Source of the DNA: Oxalobacter formigenes
Lineage (GTDB): Bacteria; Pseudomonadota; Gammaproteobacteria; Burkholderiales; Burkholderiaceae_D
DNA length: 64,000 bases
Direction of reading: 5' to 3'
Assembly: GCA_023667225.1 (NCBI GenBank)
Contig: JAMPAN010000001.1
Location: forward strand, 245,024 to 309,023
In this document: positions 51,318-62,280 of the stretch, one piece after another
Layout of the letters: every line of letters starts with the position of its first letter
Position numbering within the stretch: the first letter of the stretch is position 1
Notes under the pieces: model-generated
The model's input: the letters and a program-made list of their open reading frames with translations, nothing else
Database searches by the model: none
What the model was told of the DNA's origin: nothing
Made by a program: the position numbers and the translations under genes

Positions 51318-52834
51318 TGGATGCTTTTCCGCAGATTGCCTCCGTTGTGAAATGGCTTGACCGGGTTTGTCCGGGAGGGGATCTTTTCTCGGATTCGCGC
51401 GAGATTGCCGGTGCGGCAAAACCGCCGGTTTTTCTGGCTTATCCTGCCGGGACGGCAGACGGCAGGCAATATATTGCGCAGGCGGTTGAACAGGGGGCAA
51501 GGGCGGTTGTTTATGAAGCGGACGGCTTTGTGTGGAACCCGAAGTGGGAGGTGCCGCATCAGGCGGTGGCGGGGTTAAGGGATGCGGCCGGTTTTATTGC
51601 CGATGCTTATTACGGGCATCCTTCCGCTTCCCTGTTTGTGGTTGCTGTGACGGGGACGAACGGAAAGACTTCCTGTGCGCAATGGGTAGGAAGCGCGCTT
51701 TCCCGCCTGGGAAAAAAGACGGCGGTTATCGGCACACTGGGCGTGACGCTTTTTGAGAGAGGCGAGGCGAAAGCGGCAGGGATAACGGGTTATACCACAC
51801 CGGAACAAATCCAGTTGCAGCGGCGGCTGGCCGCGCTGGTTAAAGAGGGGGTTTCCTGCCTGGCGATTGAGGCGTCGTCTATCGGTATTGAGGAAGGCCG
51901 GTTAAACGGGCTGGCGGTGGATGTGGCGCTTTATACCAACCTGAGCCGGGACCATCTGGATTATCACAAGGAGATGGCTGCCTATAAGGCGGCAAAGCGG
52001 AAGCTGTTTGACTGGCCGGGATTGAAACATGCCGTGATGAATCTGGATGACGCCTGCGGGCAGGAGTGGGCTAAAGCCTTGCAGGGGAAACTGCCGGTTT
52101 TGGGTTATGCCGCAGGGCCGGGCGAAGCTGCCGGTATTCCGGTATTGCGGGCACTGGAGATTCAGTCCCGCCTGGGCGGAACCAGCTTTGTGGCTGTGGG
52201 GCCTGAAGGGCGTGCGCGGATACAGACCCGGCTGGTGGGGTGTTTTAACGTCAGCAATATGCTGGGTGTGCTGGGTGTGCTGCTTTTATATGGCGCGGGA
52301 TGGAAGGCGGCTGTTGCGGCGGTTGCCGGTTTGCAGCCGCCGCCGGGCCGGATGCAGGCGCTGGGAGGCCAGGATGCGCCGCTGGTGGTGATTGATTATG
52401 CGCATACGCCGGATGCGCTGGAAAAGGGGCTGGATGCGCTGCGGCCGGTTGCAGAGGACAGAAAGGGCGCTTTGTGGTGTGTGTTTGGCTGCGGCGGCGG
52501 CCGCGACAGGGGAAAACGCCAAGAGATGGGGCGGATAGCCGAAAAGGCGGATCATGTGATTGTGACCAGCGATAATCCCAGAAACGAGATGCCGCTGAAT
52601 ATTATCGGGGAAATTGAGGCCGGTATGACGCGGCCGCACCAGGTGATAGAAGACCGGGCTTCCGCTATTTTGCAGGCGGTCAAGCAGGCATCGTCTCATG
52701 ATGTGATTTTTCTGGCGGGGAAGGGGCATGAGGTTTATCAGGAGATTGGCGGCGTGAAATATCCGTTTGTGGATGCGGAACATGCGGCTTTGGCGCTTGG
52801 TGCGTTTGATGCCATGAAGAGGGGAAGCCGATGA
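51317..52834 (+). CDS. murE: UDP-MurNAc-tripeptide ligase MurE (diaminopimelate-adding)
   Basis: A 505-residue Mur ligase that adds the third residue of the wall peptide. The P-loop GTNGKT is at 113-118. YTTPEQIQLQRRLAAL and LSRDHLDYH follow. The motif DNPR near residue 419 indicates meso-diaminopimelate as substrate rather than lysine, in line with a Gram-negative wall. The first ATG overlaps the ftsI stop as TGATG, and the stop overlaps the murF start. Confidence 0.95.
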   Translation: MDAFPQIASVVKWLDRVCPGGDLFSDSREIAGAAKPPVFLAYPAGTADGRQYIAQAVEQGARAVVYEADGFVWNPKWEVPHQAVAGLRDAAGFIADAYYGHPSASLFVVAVTGTNGKTSCAQWVGSALSRLGKKTAVIGTLGVTLFERGEAKAAGITGYTTPEQIQLQRRLAALVKEGVSCLAIEASSIGIEEGRLNGLAVDVALYTNLSRDHLDYHKEMAAYKAAKRKLFDWPGLKHAVMNLDDACGQEWAKALQGKLPVLGYAAGPGEAAGIPVLRALEIQSRLGGTSFVAVGPEGRARIQTRLVGCFNVSNMLGVLGVLLLYGAGWKAAVAAVAGLQPPPGRMQALGGQDAPLVVIDYAHTPDALEKGLDALRPVAEDRKGALWCVFGCGGGRDRGKRQEMGRIAEKADHVIVTSDNPRNEMPLNIIGEIEAGMTRPHQVIEDRASAILQAVKQASSHDVIFLAGKGHEVYQEIGGVKYPFVDAEHAALALGAFDAMKRGSR

Positions 52835-54186
52835 AAGCGGCCTTAAAGGATGTGGCGGCATGGGTCCAGGGCAGCCGGATGCAGAAAGACGCGGTGTTTG
52901 ACGGGGTTTCGACGGACAGCCGCACGGCGCCGGCGGGTAGCCTGTTTGTGGCGCTGAAGGGCGAGCATTTTGACGCGCATGATTTTTTGCCAGGCCTGCC
53001 GGAAAAGGGGGTGGCTGCTGTTGTTGCCGAGAGGGTTCCCGGCGGGTTTCCCCTGCCGGCGCTGATGGTTGAAGATACCCGCCGTGCGCTGGGGGAAATG
53101 GCTGCGCAATGGCGCAGGCGTTTTGTTCTGCCGGTTGTCGGGGTGACCGGCAGCAATGGCAAGACAACGGTCAAGGAAATGATTGCCTCGGTTTTCAGGG
53201 CGGCTTATGGGGAAGACGGTTTTTTGGCAACGGCAGGCAATTTGAATAATGATATCGGCGTGCCGCAGACGCTTTTCAGGCTGCAGGCCAGGCAGCGGGC
53301 GGCTGTGGTTGAGCTGGGCATGAACCATCCGGGGGAAATGGCCGGGCTGGCAGCGATGGCGCAGCCGACGGTGGGCCTGGTGAATAACGCGCAGCGCGAG
53401 CATCAGGAATTTATGGCCAGTGTCCGGGCGGTGGCCGAGGAAAATGGCGGTGTGATTCGGGCTTTGCCGGAGGACGGTACGGCGGTTTTTCCGGCGGAGG
53501 CGGATTTTTCCGGATTGTGGGAGCAGTATGCCAAAGAGAGCGGGAAGCGGAGAATTGTCACGTTCGGATTTGGCGGGACGGCATCGGTAAGGGGCCGGTA
53601 TGACATGGCAGACGGCCGGCTGGAGATACAGATTGGCGGGCAGGCTGCGGTTGCCCGGCTGGCGGTGATGGGCGTGCATAATGCGCATAATGCACTGGCC
53701 GCCGCCGCCTGCTGCCATGCTGTGGGAATCGGCCTGGAGGATATGGTGCGCGGGCTGGAGGTTTTCCGTCCTGTGCGGGGACGCCTCCAGCGCAGGCAGG
53801 CGGCAAATGGCGCTTTGCTGATTGACGATACCTATAATGCGAATCCGGATTCGGTGCGGGCTGCAATTGATGTGCTGGCCCAGGCGGCTTCCCCCCGTGT
53901 GCTGGTATTGGGCGATATGGGCGAGGTGGGCAGCCAGGGGATACCTTTTCATGAGGAGGCTGGCGCTTATGCCCTGGAGAAGGGGATTGATTATTTTTTC
54001 ACGCTGGGCGACCTGGCGCGATATGCGGCGCGGGCATATGGTGAAAAAGCGGTGCATTTTGGCGGGGCAGAGGAGCTGCTGCGGTATCTGCGGGAATGGA
54101 TGCAGCCTTCTGCAACGGCGCTTGTGAAGGGCTCCCGCTTCATGAAGATGGAACGTATTGTCAATGGCCTGATTGAGAGAGGATAA
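52831..54186 (+). CDS. murF: UDP-MurNAc-tripeptide:D-Ala-D-Ala ligase MurF
   Basis: A 451-residue Mur ligase that adds D-Ala-D-Ala to finish the pentapeptide. STDSRTAPAGSLFVALKGEHFDAHDF in the N-terminal domain and the P-loop GSNGKT (107-112) followed by VKEMIAS are typical. NLNNDIGVP, DDTYNANPDS and LGDMGEVG mark the family. It uses the dipeptide made by DdlB, encoded later in the same cluster. It overlaps murE by 4 bp and is followed by mraY after 9 bp. Confidence 0.95.
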   Translation: MKAALKDVAAWVQGSRMQKDAVFDGVSTDSRTAPAGSLFVALKGEHFDAHDFLPGLPEKGVAAVVAERVPGGFPLPALMVEDTRRALGEMAAQWRRRFVLPVVGVTGSNGKTTVKEMIASVFRAAYGEDGFLATAGNLNNDIGVPQTLFRLQARQRAAVVELGMNHPGEMAGLAAMAQPTVGLVNNAQREHQEFMASVRAVAEENGGVIRALPEDGTAVFPAEADFSGLWEQYAKESGKRRIVTFGFGGTASVRGRYDMADGRLEIQIGGQAAVARLAVMGVHNAHNALAAAACCHAVGIGLEDMVRGLEVFRPVRGRLQRRQAANGALLIDDTYNANPDSVRAAIDVLAQAASPRVLVLGDMGEVGSQGIPFHEEAGAYALEKGIDYFFTLGDLARYAARAYGEKAVHFGGAEELLRYLREWMQPSATALVKGSRFMKMERIVNGLIERG

Positions 54187-54195
54187 GGAACGCAA

Positions 54196-55365
54196 ATGCT
54201 GCATTGGCTGGCGCAACAATTCCAGCAGGATATGAGCTGGTTGAGGATTTTCGGATATATCACGTTCAGGGCGGTTTTTGCCGCGCTGACGGCACTGGTG
54301 ATCGGCCTGATGGCAGGCCCTGCCGTTATCCGCCTGTTGACCCGCTTAAAGGTGGGGCAGGCTGTGCGGCAGGACGGGCCGCAGACGCACCTGGCCAAAT
54401 CCGGTACGCCGACGATGGGCGGTCTGCTTATCCTGATCGGGATCAGCGTTGCGACGCTTTTGTGGTGTGATTTGTCCAACCGTTTTATATGGGTGGTGCT
54501 GGTTGTGATGCTGGGATATGGCGTAATCGGATGGGTGGATGATTACCGCAAGGTTGTTTACAAGGACCCCAACGGCATGTCTTCAAGGGAAAAGTATTTC
54601 TGGCAGTCGCTTATCGGTATTTTCGCTGCGGTTTATCTGGCTTTTTGTGTTTCCGGGGCAAGCAACCAGGAAGTATGGGCGCTGTTTGTGGAATGGATAC
54701 GTTCGGGTTTGAGTGCCGGCCTGCCAGCCAAGGCTGACCTGATTGTGCCGTTTTTCAAGACGATCAGTTATCCGCTGGGAATCTGGGGGTTTATTACGCT
54801 GACGTATTTTGTGATTGTCGGCAGCAGTAATGCGGTCAATCTGACAGACGGGCTGGACGGGCTGGTGATTATGCCGACTATCCTGGTCGGGACGGCGCTG
54901 GGTATTTTTGCTTATCTGACAGGCAATTTTACTTATGCCCATTATTTGTTTATTCCTTTTATTCCGGGGGCGGGGGAATTGCTGGTTTTTTGCGGCGCGA
55001 TGGCAGGAGCCGGGCTGGCTTTTCTCTGGTTTAACGCCCATCCGGCCCAGATGTTCATGGGCGATGTCGGCGCGCTGGCATTGGGAGGTGCGCTGGGAGC
55101 GATTGCGGTAATTGTCCGCCAGGAAATTGTGCTTTTTATTATGGGCGGTATTTTTGTGGTTGAGACGCTTTCGGTGATGCTGCAGGTGGTTTTTTTCAAG
55201 TACACCAAAAGGAAATATGGTGTCGGCCGCCGGATTTTCCTGATGGCGCCGCTGCATCACCATTTTGAGCAGAAAGGCTGGAAGGAGACGCAGGTTGTCG
55301 TGCGTTTCTGGATTATTACGATCATTCTGGTTTTGCTGGGACTTTCTACATTGAAATTGCGCTGA
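54196..55365 (+). CDS. mraY: phospho-N-acetylmuramoyl-pentapeptide transferase MraY
   Basis: A 389-residue membrane enzyme with about ten helices that makes lipid I from UDP-MurNAc-pentapeptide and undecaprenyl phosphate. [11 protein letters not shown], the aspartate pair in [28 protein letters not shown] and [15 protein letters not shown] are its conserved catalytic and binding segments. The start has AAGGAA four bases upstream. One base separates its stop from the murD start. Confidence 0.96.
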   Translation: MLHWLAQQFQQDMSWLRIFGYITFRAVFAALTALVIGLMAGPAVIRLLTRLKVGQAVRQDGPQTHLAKSGTPTMGGLLILIGISVATLLWCDLSNRFIWVVLVVMLGYGVIGWVDDYRKVVYKDPNGMSSREKYFWQSLIGIFAAVYLAFCVSGASNQEVWALFVEWIRSGLSAGLPAKADLIVPFFKTISYPLGIWGFITLTYFVIVGSSNAVNLTDGLDGLVIMPTILVGTALGIFAYLTGNFTYAHYLFIPFIPGAGELLVFCGAMAGAGLAFLWFNAHPAQMFMGDVGALALGGALGAIAVIVRQEIVLFIMGGIFVVETLSVMLQVVFFKYTKRKYGVGRRIFLMAPLHHHFEQKGWKETQVVVRFWIITIILVLLGLSTLKLR

Positions 55366-55366
55366 T

Positions 55367-56809
55367 ATGAATTACGCGGGCAAAAAGGCACTGGTATTGG
55401 GGCTTGGCGAATCGGGCCTGGCGATGGCGCGCTGGCTGGCGTATTGCGGCGCAAATGTGCGGGTTGCCGATACCCGCGAGCGGCCGGAAAGGCTGGCGGT
55501 GTGGCAAAAGGAAGCGCCGGATGCCGAATTTTTCCACGGGGCTTTTTCTGCCGCGCTGGCTGAAGGCATGGATATGATTGCCCTCAGTCCGGGCCTGGCG
55601 CCGGAGACGGATCTGGCGGAAATTTGCCGTACGGCGCGCGCCGCCCATATTCCGCTATGGAGTGAAATCGAGATTTTTGCCCAGACGCTGGAGAGCCTTC
55701 GTGAGACGCAGGGGTATTGCCCGAAGGTGATTGCCATTACCGGTACCAATGGCAAGACAACGGTGACAAGCCTGACCGGCCGGATGTGCGCGCAGGCAGG
55801 CAAGACGGTGAAGGTGGCAGGCAATATCAGCCCGGCGGTGCTGGATGTGCTGCGGGAGTCGCTCAAGGCAGGGGCGCTGCCGGAGGTATGGGTGCTGGAA
55901 TTGTCCAGTTTCCAGTTGTGGAGTACCTGGAGCCTGGATGCCGATGCGGCGGCGGTGTTGAATGTGACGCAGGATCATCTGGACTGGCACGGGAATATGG
56001 ATGCCTACGCGGCAGCCAAGGCGCGGATATTTGGCAGGAAGACAATCAGGCTGTTAAACCGCAATGACAGCCGGGTGATGGCGATGGCCGGAGCAGACGG
56101 CGGGAAGGCAGTGACGTTTGGCCTGGATTTGCCGCGCCGCCCCGGAGACGGGGGGGTGCGCCGCAGCCGGGGGATGGACTGGCTTTGTGTGGCGGATGCA
56201 GCGGGCGGGTATCAGGATTTGATGCCGGTTCCGGCACTGCATATCCGGGGGCGGCACAATGCCGGCAATGCGCTGGCTGCGCTGGGGCTGTGCCGTGCCG
56301 CCGGCTTGCCCATGCCGCCGCTTCTGGCGGCTTTGCAGGCGTATCGCGGCGAACCGCACAGGGTGGAGATGGTAAGAAGTGTTGCCGGTGTGTGTTATGT
56401 GGATGACAGCAAGGGAACGAATGTCGGGGCGACTGTGGCGGCGGTGGAAGGCCTGGGGGCGGAAAAGGCGGGCAGGCCGTTGCTGCTGATTGCCGGCGGG
56501 GATGGCAAGAACCAGGATTTTTCTCCTTTGCTGCCGGCGGTTTCCCGGTATGTTCATACGGTTTTTCTGATTGGCAAGGATGCCGAGGTGATTCGGCTGG
56601 CGCTGAAGGAAAGCGGCGCCGAGCTGGTTTTGTGCACTTCGCTTGAAGAGGCGGTTCATCTGGCGGCCGGCAGGGCCAAAGAGGGCGAGACTGTTTTGTT
56701 GTCTCCTGCCTGTGCCAGCTGGGATATGTTCAGGCATTACGCGCATCGTGCCGAGGTGTTTGCTTCGGCGGTGCGGGAGGTCGCCTTGTTACGGGGAGAG
56801 GCGGCATGA
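55367..56809 (+). CDS. murD: UDP-MurNAc-L-Ala:D-Glu ligase MurD
   Basis: A 480-residue Mur ligase adding D-glutamate. An N-terminal UDP-binding fold with [14 protein letters not shown] is followed by SPGLAP and the P-loop GTNGKTT (126-132). [25 protein letters not shown] and [13 protein letters not shown] are diagnostic for MurD. Its N-terminus immediately follows mraY, and its stop overlaps the ftsW start (ATGA). It is soluble and cytoplasmic. Confidence 0.95.
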   Translation: MNYAGKKALVLGLGESGLAMARWLAYCGANVRVADTRERPERLAVWQKEAPDAEFFHGAFSAALAEGMDMIALSPGLAPETDLAEICRTARAAHIPLWSEIEIFAQTLESLRETQGYCPKVIAITGTNGKTTVTSLTGRMCAQAGKTVKVAGNISPAVLDVLRESLKAGALPEVWVLELSSFQLWSTWSLDADAAAVLNVTQDHLDWHGNMDAYAAAKARIFGRKTIRLLNRNDSRVMAMAGADGGKAVTFGLDLPRRPGDGGVRRSRGMDWLCVADAAGGYQDLMPVPALHIRGRHNAGNALAALGLCRAAGLPMPPLLAALQAYRGEPHRVEMVRSVAGVCYVDDSKGTNVGATVAAVEGLGAEKAGRPLLLIAGGDGKNQDFSPLLPAVSRYVHTVFLIGKDAEVIRLALKESGAELVLCTSLEEAVHLAAGRAKEGETVLLSPACASWDMFRHYAHRAEVFASAVREVALLRGEAA

Positions 56810-58029
56810 ACGGGATCAGGAAATGGGCGGCGAATTTGTCCGGGTTTGCTTTCCGGCCGCGTTCTTTTGATCAGCGCTCCAGGATGATGCTTTTTGACCA
56901 GCATTTGCTTGGCGCGGCGCTGGCGCTGGCGCTGCTGGGGCTGGTGATGGTTTATTCGGCATCTATTTCTCTGCCGGATTCGCCCAAGTATGCCAGTTAC
57001 CGGCAGACGCATTTTCTGATCCGGCAGAGTATTTTTATTGTGATGGGTATTCTGGCCGGGCTGGCGGTTTTCCGTATCCCGCTGCGCGTCTGGCAAAAGT
57101 ATGCGCCGCACCTGTTTATTTTTGCGCTGGTTTTGCTCATTCTGGTGCTGGTCCCCGGCATTGGCAAGGGCGTTAACGGCGCACGGCGCTGGCTGCCTTT
57201 CAGGATATTCAATTTGCAGCCGTCCGAGCTGATGAAGCTGTTTATTGTGCTTTATGCGGCGGACTATACGGTTCGCAAGCAGAATGTGATGAAGAAGCTG
57301 ACCAAGGGGTTTTTGCCGATGGCCAGCGCGCTGGGGTTAATTGGGCTTTTGCTTTTGCTGGAGCCGGATCTGGGGGCGCTGGTGGTGATTGTGGCGATTG
57401 CCATGGCGATTCTTTTTCTCGGCGGCTTCAACGGCGTGTGGTTTTTCGGGATTATTGCCACGCTGGTGGGTATTTTCAGCGCGGTTATCATGCTTTCTCC
57501 CTGGCGGCGGGAAAGGATTTTTGCTTATTTGAATCCGTGGGATGGCGCGCATGCGCTGGGCAAGGCTTACCAGTTGTCGCATTCGCTGATTGCGTTTGGC
57601 CGGGGGGAATGGTTTGGCGTGGGGCTGGGAGGCAGTGTGGAAAAGCTGCATTATCTGCCGGAAGCGCATACGGATTTTCTGATGGCGATTATCGGCGAGG
57701 AGTTCGGTTTTGCCGGCGTGGCGGTGGTGCTGCTGTTGTTTTACTGGCTGATCAAGCGGGCGTTTGATATCGGGCGCCAGGCCATTGCGATGGATCGGAT
57801 TTTTGCGGGGCTGGCTGCCCAGGGGATTGCTGTCTGGATCGGGGTTCAGGCGTTTATCAATATCGGTGTGAATGTGGGCTTGTTGCCGACAAAGGGCCTG
57901 ACGCTGCCTTTGATGAGTTATGGCGGTTCAGGCATTGTGATTAATTGTGTGGCGCTGGCTGTGCTGCTGCGGGTGGATTATGAGAACCGCCTGATTATGC
58001 GGGGAGGGCGCGGCCATGAGGAAGGATAG
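56806..58029 (+). CDS. ftsW: septal peptidoglycan polymerase FtsW
   Basis: A 407-residue SEDS-family membrane protein with about ten helices. [10 protein letters not shown] in the first helix, GANGARRWL-like [23 protein letters not shown], and [21 protein letters not shown] with GEEFGFAG are the SEDS signatures, the last including the loop with the catalytic acid. It polymerises glycan strands at the septum with FtsI. The hydrophilic N-terminal 35 residues are cytoplasmic. It overlaps murD by 4 bp and murG by 14 bp. Confidence 0.95.
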   Translation: MNGIRKWAANLSGFAFRPRSFDQRSRMMLFDQHLLGAALALALLGLVMVYSASISLPDSPKYASYRQTHFLIRQSIFIVMGILAGLAVFRIPLRVWQKYAPHLFIFALVLLILVLVPGIGKGVNGARRWLPFRIFNLQPSELMKLFIVLYAADYTVRKQNVMKKLTKGFLPMASALGLIGLLLLLEPDLGALVVIVAIAMAILFLGGFNGVWFFGIIATLVGIFSAVIMLSPWRRERIFAYLNPWDGAHALGKAYQLSHSLIAFGRGEWFGVGLGGSVEKLHYLPEAHTDFLMAIIGEEFGFAGVAVVLLLFYWLIKRAFDIGRQAIAMDRIFAGLAAQGIAVWIGVQAFINIGVNVGLLPTKGLTLPLMSYGGSGIVINCVALAVLLRVDYENRLIMRGGRGHEEG

Positions 58030-59116
58030 CCCGGTGAGACCCAAACGGCTGATGATTATGGCGGCTGGCACCGGCGGACATATTTTCCCTGGACTGGCGA
58101 TTGCGCGCACGATGCGGGAGAAGGGCTGGGAGGTGACCTGGCTGGGGACGCGCCGCGGGATGGAAAACGGCCTGGTGCCGGCACAGGGGATTGCGCTGGA
58201 TTGCATTGGCTTTGCCGGGATGCGCGGCAAGGGGCTGGCGCATATGGTAACGGGCGCTTTCAGGCTGTTTGGCAGTATGGCTGCCTGTTTGGGGATTTTA
58301 GGACGCCGCAAGCCGGATCTGGTGGTGGGGATGGGCGGCTATGTGACGGTGCCGGGCGGCTTTGCCTGCAAGGTGACGGGAACGCCGCTGGTGCTGGTGA
58401 ATGCGGATGCGGGTCTCCTGCTTTCCAACAAGGCGTTATTGCCGGCCGCCAGAAAGATTTTGTTCGGGTTTCCGGCTGACCCGGCTGTGATGACGCAAAA
58501 GGGGGTGGTGACCGGCAATCCTGTCCGGCAGGAGATTGTGGATTTGCCTCCGCCGGATGTGCGGTATGCGCAAAGGAGCGGGCGCCTGAAGGTGCTGGTG
58601 GTCGGCGGCAGTCTTGGCGCGCGCTCCCTGAATGAATGTGTGCCCCTGGCGCTGGCGGCGCTTTCGCCTGATGTCCGGCCGGTGGTGACGCACCAGACAG
58701 GAAAAGAGCATGCCGCCGGGGTCTGCCAGGCTTATATGGCCGCCGGGGTAGAGGCGCAGGTGGTGGAATTTATTGACGATATGGCGCATCAGTATGCCGC
58801 TGCGGATCTGGTGGTTTGCCGGGCAGGCGCAATTACGGTTTCCGAACTGACGGCGGCCGGTCTTGCCAGCATTCTGGTGCCGTTTATTGCTTCCAGTACG
58901 GCGCACCAGCGTGACAATGCTGTGTATATGGCGTCGCACAGCGCAGCGCTTCATTTGCCGCAGGCCGAACTGACGCCTGAACGGCTGGCGGCGCTGCTGC
59001 AAAAGATGACGCGGGAAAAATGCGCCCGGATGGCGGGCATTGCCTATTCGCTTGGCAGGCGGGAGGCGAATTCATGTATTGCGGCAGAGCTGGAAGCGGC
59101 GGCAGGAACAGTGTGA
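58016..59116 (+). CDS. murG: UDP-GlcNAc:lipid I N-acetylglucosaminyltransferase MurG
   Basis: A 366-residue GT-B enzyme at the inner membrane that makes lipid [42 protein letters not shown] and [23 protein letters not shown] are the family motifs. The usual HEQNA segment is replaced by [13 protein letters not shown], a variant I associate with Burkholderiales. The ATG at 58016 follows GGGGAGGG; a GTG at 58034 after AAGGA is an alternative start placed just after the ftsW stop. Confidence 0.94.
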   Translation: MRKDSPVRPKRLMIMAAGTGGHIFPGLAIARTMREKGWEVTWLGTRRGMENGLVPAQGIALDCIGFAGMRGKGLAHMVTGAFRLFGSMAACLGILGRRKPDLVVGMGGYVTVPGGFACKVTGTPLVLVNADAGLLLSNKALLPAARKILFGFPADPAVMTQKGVVTGNPVRQEIVDLPPPDVRYAQRSGRLKVLVVGGSLGARSLNECVPLALAALSPDVRPVVTHQTGKEHAAGVCQAYMAAGVEAQVVEFIDDMAHQYAAADLVVCRAGAITVSELTAAGLASILVPFIASSTAHQRDNAVYMASHSAALHLPQAELTPERLAALLQKMTREKCARMAGIAYSLGRREANSCIAAELEAAAGTV

Positions 59117-59126
59117 TGGGAATGAG

Positions 59127-60524
59127 ATGAAACACAAGGTCAAGAAAATCCATTTTGTGGGCATTGGCGGAAGCGGGATGAGCGGTATTGCGGAAGTGCT
59201 GCTGAATCTGGGCTATGCTATTTCCGGTTCGGATTTGGCCAGCAATGCGGCGACGCGGCGGCTGGCCTCTTTGGGCGCGAAGGTGGCGCAGGGCCATGAT
59301 CCTGCCCATATAGGCGATGCGGACGCTGTGGTGATTTCGTCTGCTGTGGCGCAGGATAATCCAGAGGTGCTGGCGGCGCGGAGGAAATGTGTTCCTGTTG
59401 TGCCCCGCGCGATTATGCTGGCCGAGCTGATGCGGTTAAAGCGCGGGATTGCCATTGCAGGCACGCATGGCAAGACGACGACGACGAGCCTGGTTGCCAG
59501 TGTGCTGGCGGCCGGGGGATTTGATCCGACTTTTGTGATAGGCGGGCGGTTAAACAGTGTGAATGCCAATGCGGCTTTGGGCACGGGAGATTTTATTGTG
59601 GCAGAGGCGGATGAATCAGATGCCTCTTTCCTGAATCTTCATCCGGTGATTGAGGTGGTTACCAATATTGACGCCGACCACATGGATACTTATGACCATG
59701 ATTTTGCCCGTTTGAAGCAGGCGTTTATTGCGTTTACCCAGCGTTTGCCTTTTTATGGCCGGGCGGTTTTGTGTATTGACAACAGTAATGTCAGGGAGAT
59801 CAAGCCGTTTGTTTCCAAGCCGGTGACGACTTATGGTTTTCATGAGGAGGCGGATGTCAGGGCTGTCGGGGCGCAGGCGGACGGGGCCAGGATGCACTTT
59901 ACGGTTGTCCAGCGGCAATTTCCAGATATGGCGGTCAGCCTGAATTTGCCCGGTATGCACAATGTCCAGAATGCCTGTGCGGCGGTGGCGATTGCGCGGG
60001 AGCTGGGAATTGCCGACAGCGCGACGCAACGGGCGCTGGAAGGGTTTACGGGGGTAAACCGCCGCTTTACCCGGCTTGGCGAAATCAGTCTGCCTGGCGG
60101 CGGCAGGGCCGAGCTGATTGACGATTACGGACATCATCCGGCTGAAGTGGCGGCAACGATTGCCGCTGCGCGGGGGGCTTATCCGGGGCGCCGGCTGGTT
60201 GTGGCGTTTCAGCCGCACCGTTATACCCGTACCCGGGATTTGTTTGAGGATTTTGTCCGGGTGCTGTCGGCGGTGGATGTGCTGCTTTTGGCGGAGGTGT
60301 ATCCGGCTGGCGAGCAGCCGATTGTTGCGGCGGACGGCCGTTCTCTTTCCAGGGCGATCAGGGTGGCGGGCAAGGTGGATCCGGTTTTTGTCGAGCATCT
60401 GGAGGAGATGCCGGCGTCTATCCTGAATGTGGCAAAAGCCGGCGATGTGGTTGTGGTGATGGGGGCGGGGGCGATCAGCCGTGTTCCTGCCAGGTTGATG
60501 GAATTAACGATGGGCAAGTCATGA
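59127..60524 (+). CDS. murC: UDP-MurNAc:L-alanine ligase MurC
   Basis: A 465-residue Mur ligase adding the first residue of the wall peptide. The N-terminal UDP-binding motif [17 protein letters not shown] starts at residue 9, and the P-loop GTHGKTTTT is at 112-120. [34 protein letters not shown] and FQPHRYTRT are diagnostic. It takes the product of MurB, whose gene lies apart at 33.5 kb. The start is chosen at 59127 by family fit. The stop overlaps the ddlB start (ATGA). Confidence 0.96.
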   Translation: MKHKVKKIHFVGIGGSGMSGIAEVLLNLGYAISGSDLASNAATRRLASLGAKVAQGHDPAHIGDADAVVISSAVAQDNPEVLAARRKCVPVVPRAIMLAELMRLKRGIAIAGTHGKTTTTSLVASVLAAGGFDPTFVIGGRLNSVNANAALGTGDFIVAEADESDASFLNLHPVIEVVTNIDADHMDTYDHDFARLKQAFIAFTQRLPFYGRAVLCIDNSNVREIKPFVSKPVTTYGFHEEADVRAVGAQADGARMHFTVVQRQFPDMAVSLNLPGMHNVQNACAAVAIARELGIADSATQRALEGFTGVNRRFTRLGEISLPGGGRAELIDDYGHHPAEVAATIAAARGAYPGRRLVVAFQPHRYTRTRDLFEDFVRVLSAVDVLLLAEVYPAGEQPIVAADGRSLSRAIRVAGKVDPVFVEHLEEMPASILNVAKAGDVVVVMGAGAISRVPARLMELTMGKS

Positions 60525-61483
60525 ACGATAAAGAAAGGGCTGGCAGGTTGGGCCGGGTCGGCGTGCTGTTTGGCGGCCGTTCCGGCGAGCGGGAAATTTC
60601 CCTTTTATCAGGCAACGGGGTGCTTGAGGCTTTGCGGAGCAAGGGGGTTGACGCGCATCCGTTTGATACGGGCAAGCATACGGTGGCAGAGTTGGCGGCA
60701 GGGAAGTTTGACCGTGTTTTCATTGCGCTGCACGGGCCTTATGGGGAAGACGGCACGATGCAGGGGGTGCTGGAGCAGCTGGGGGTTCCTTATACCGGCC
60801 CCGGTGTGATGGCTTCTGCCATGGCGATGGACAAGGTGATGACGAAACGGATATGGCTTGCCGGCGGGTTGCCAACGCCGCGCTATGTGGTGCTGCATCC
60901 GGATTCGGATTGGCAGGCGGTTGTTTCGGAGCTGGGGCTGCCGCTGATAGTGAAACCGGCGCATGAGGGGTCAACGCTGGGGGTGACGCGGGTAAAGGCG
61001 GCCGGCGAGCTGCCGCAGGCATACAGGACGGCTGCCGGGTATGACAGGCTGGTGCTGGCGGAGGAATTTATTGACGGGATGGAGCTGACCTGCCCGGTGC
61101 TGGAAAGGGACGGCAAGCCGCAGGCGCTGCCGCTGGTGAGGATTGTTGCGCCTGATGCCAACTATGATTACCAGAACAAGTATTTCAGCGAGGAGACGAA
61201 GTATCTTTGTCCCTGCGGGCTGGATGCGCGCCTGGAAAAGGAGATACAGGCTTATACGCTTGAGGCTTACCGGGCGCTGGGATGCCGGGGATGGAGCCGG
61301 GCAGATATTATGCTGCGCGCTTCTGACGAAAAACCGTATCTGCTGGAAATGAATACGTCGCCGGGCATGACCGGGCATTCTCTGGTTCCCCTTTCTGCGC
61401 GGGCGGCCGGTATTGATTATGCGGAGTTATGCCTGATGATTCTGGAATCGGCATCGCTGGATCGCAGCCAGGACGGAAAGTAG
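60521..61483 (+). CDS. ddlB: D-alanine-D-alanine ligase B
   Basis: A 320-residue ATP-grasp ligase making D-Ala-D-Ala for Mur[18 protein letters not shown] at the N-terminus, [39 protein letters not shown] and [17 protein letters not shown] are its nucleotide- and substrate-binding motifs. The length is close to E. coli DdlB (306). It is coupled to murC by a 4-bp overlap and followed by ftsQ after 12 bp. Confidence 0.96.
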   Translation: MNDKERAGRLGRVGVLFGGRSGEREISLLSGNGVLEALRSKGVDAHPFDTGKHTVAELAAGKFDRVFIALHGPYGEDGTMQGVLEQLGVPYTGPGVMASAMAMDKVMTKRIWLAGGLPTPRYVVLHPDSDWQAVVSELGLPLIVKPAHEGSTLGVTRVKAAGELPQAYRTAAGYDRLVLAEEFIDGMELTCPVLERDGKPQALPLVRIVAPDANYDYQNKYFSEETKYLCPCGLDARLEKEIQAYTLEAYRALGCRGWSRADIMLRASDEKPYLLEMNTSPGMTGHSLVPLSARAAGIDYAELCLMILESASLDRSQDGK

Positions 61484-61495
61484 GGGCGTGACGGT

Positions 61496-62260
61496 ATGTG
61501 GTGGCATGATGTCAGACTGTTAAACACGGTGACCAGGGTGCTGCTGGCCTTGTTTGCTGCCATAGTGCTGGCAGGTTGTTTTTCATGGCTGGCACAGCAG
61601 CCGTTTTTCACGCTTAAGGTGATACAGGTGCAGGAGGCGGATGGCAATGAATTGCGGCATGTGAATGCCATGACGATCCGGGGTATTGCGCTTCCGCGGA
61701 TCAAAGGGCATTTTTTTTCGGTGGATCTGGAAGCGGTTCGCGAGGCTTTCAAGGCGGTGCCGTGGGTACGCGAGGTGACGGTACGGCGCAAGTGGCCTGA
61801 CGGATTGCTTGTTTTTCTGGAGGAACACAGGCCGCTGGGAGTCTGGGGAAGGGACGGACAGCTGCTGTCGGTGAAGGGAGATGTTTTTACAGCCAATCTT
61901 GCCGAGGCGGAGGAAGAGGTTAATTTGCTGAAGTTTTATGGCCCGGAGGGAAGCGAAAAAGAGGTGGCGGTGCGTTATGGCGAATTGAAACAGGGACTGG
62001 CTGCTATCCGGCTGGAGCCGGTTGTGCTGGAATTGTCGGATCGCTATGCCTGGCGTGCTGTCCTGAATAATGGTGTGATGCTGCGTTTTGGCAGGCAGGA
62101 GGAGCCGGTTTCCATGCGCGAGCAGACAGCGCGCCTGCTGGCGGCGTATCCCCGCCTGTCAGCGCAGTTGAAAAACGGGATTCGGGTGATTGATTTGCGT
62201 TATCCAAACGGGCTGGCGCTGACGGCGGACAATCTGATGCCGGGACCTGGCATACAGTGA
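61496..62260 (+). CDS. ftsQ: cell division protein FtsQ
   Basis: A 254-residue bitopic membrane protein. A short cytoplasmic N-terminus and one transmembrane helix (about residues 13-33) are followed by a POTRA domain (FTLKVIQV through VPWVREVTVRRKWPDGLLVFLEEHRPLGVWG) and the beta domain ending near VIDLRYPNGLAL. FtsQ links early and late divisome proteins through FtsBL. The stop overlaps an in-frame GTG that could start ftsA, but a better ftsA start lies at 62281. Confidence 0.93.
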   Translation: MWWHDVRLLNTVTRVLLALFAAIVLAGCFSWLAQQPFFTLKVIQVQEADGNELRHVNAMTIRGIALPRIKGHFFSVDLEAVREAFKAVPWVREVTVRRKWPDGLLVFLEEHRPLGVWGRDGQLLSVKGDVFTANLAEAEEEVNLLKFYGPEGSEKEVAVRYGELKQGLAAIRLEPVVLELSDRYAWRAVLNNGVMLRFGRQEEPVSMREQTARLLAAYPRLSAQLKNGIRVIDLRYPNGLALTADNLMPGPGIQ

Positions 62261-62280
62261 AGGGAAAAAAGGATGCGGCG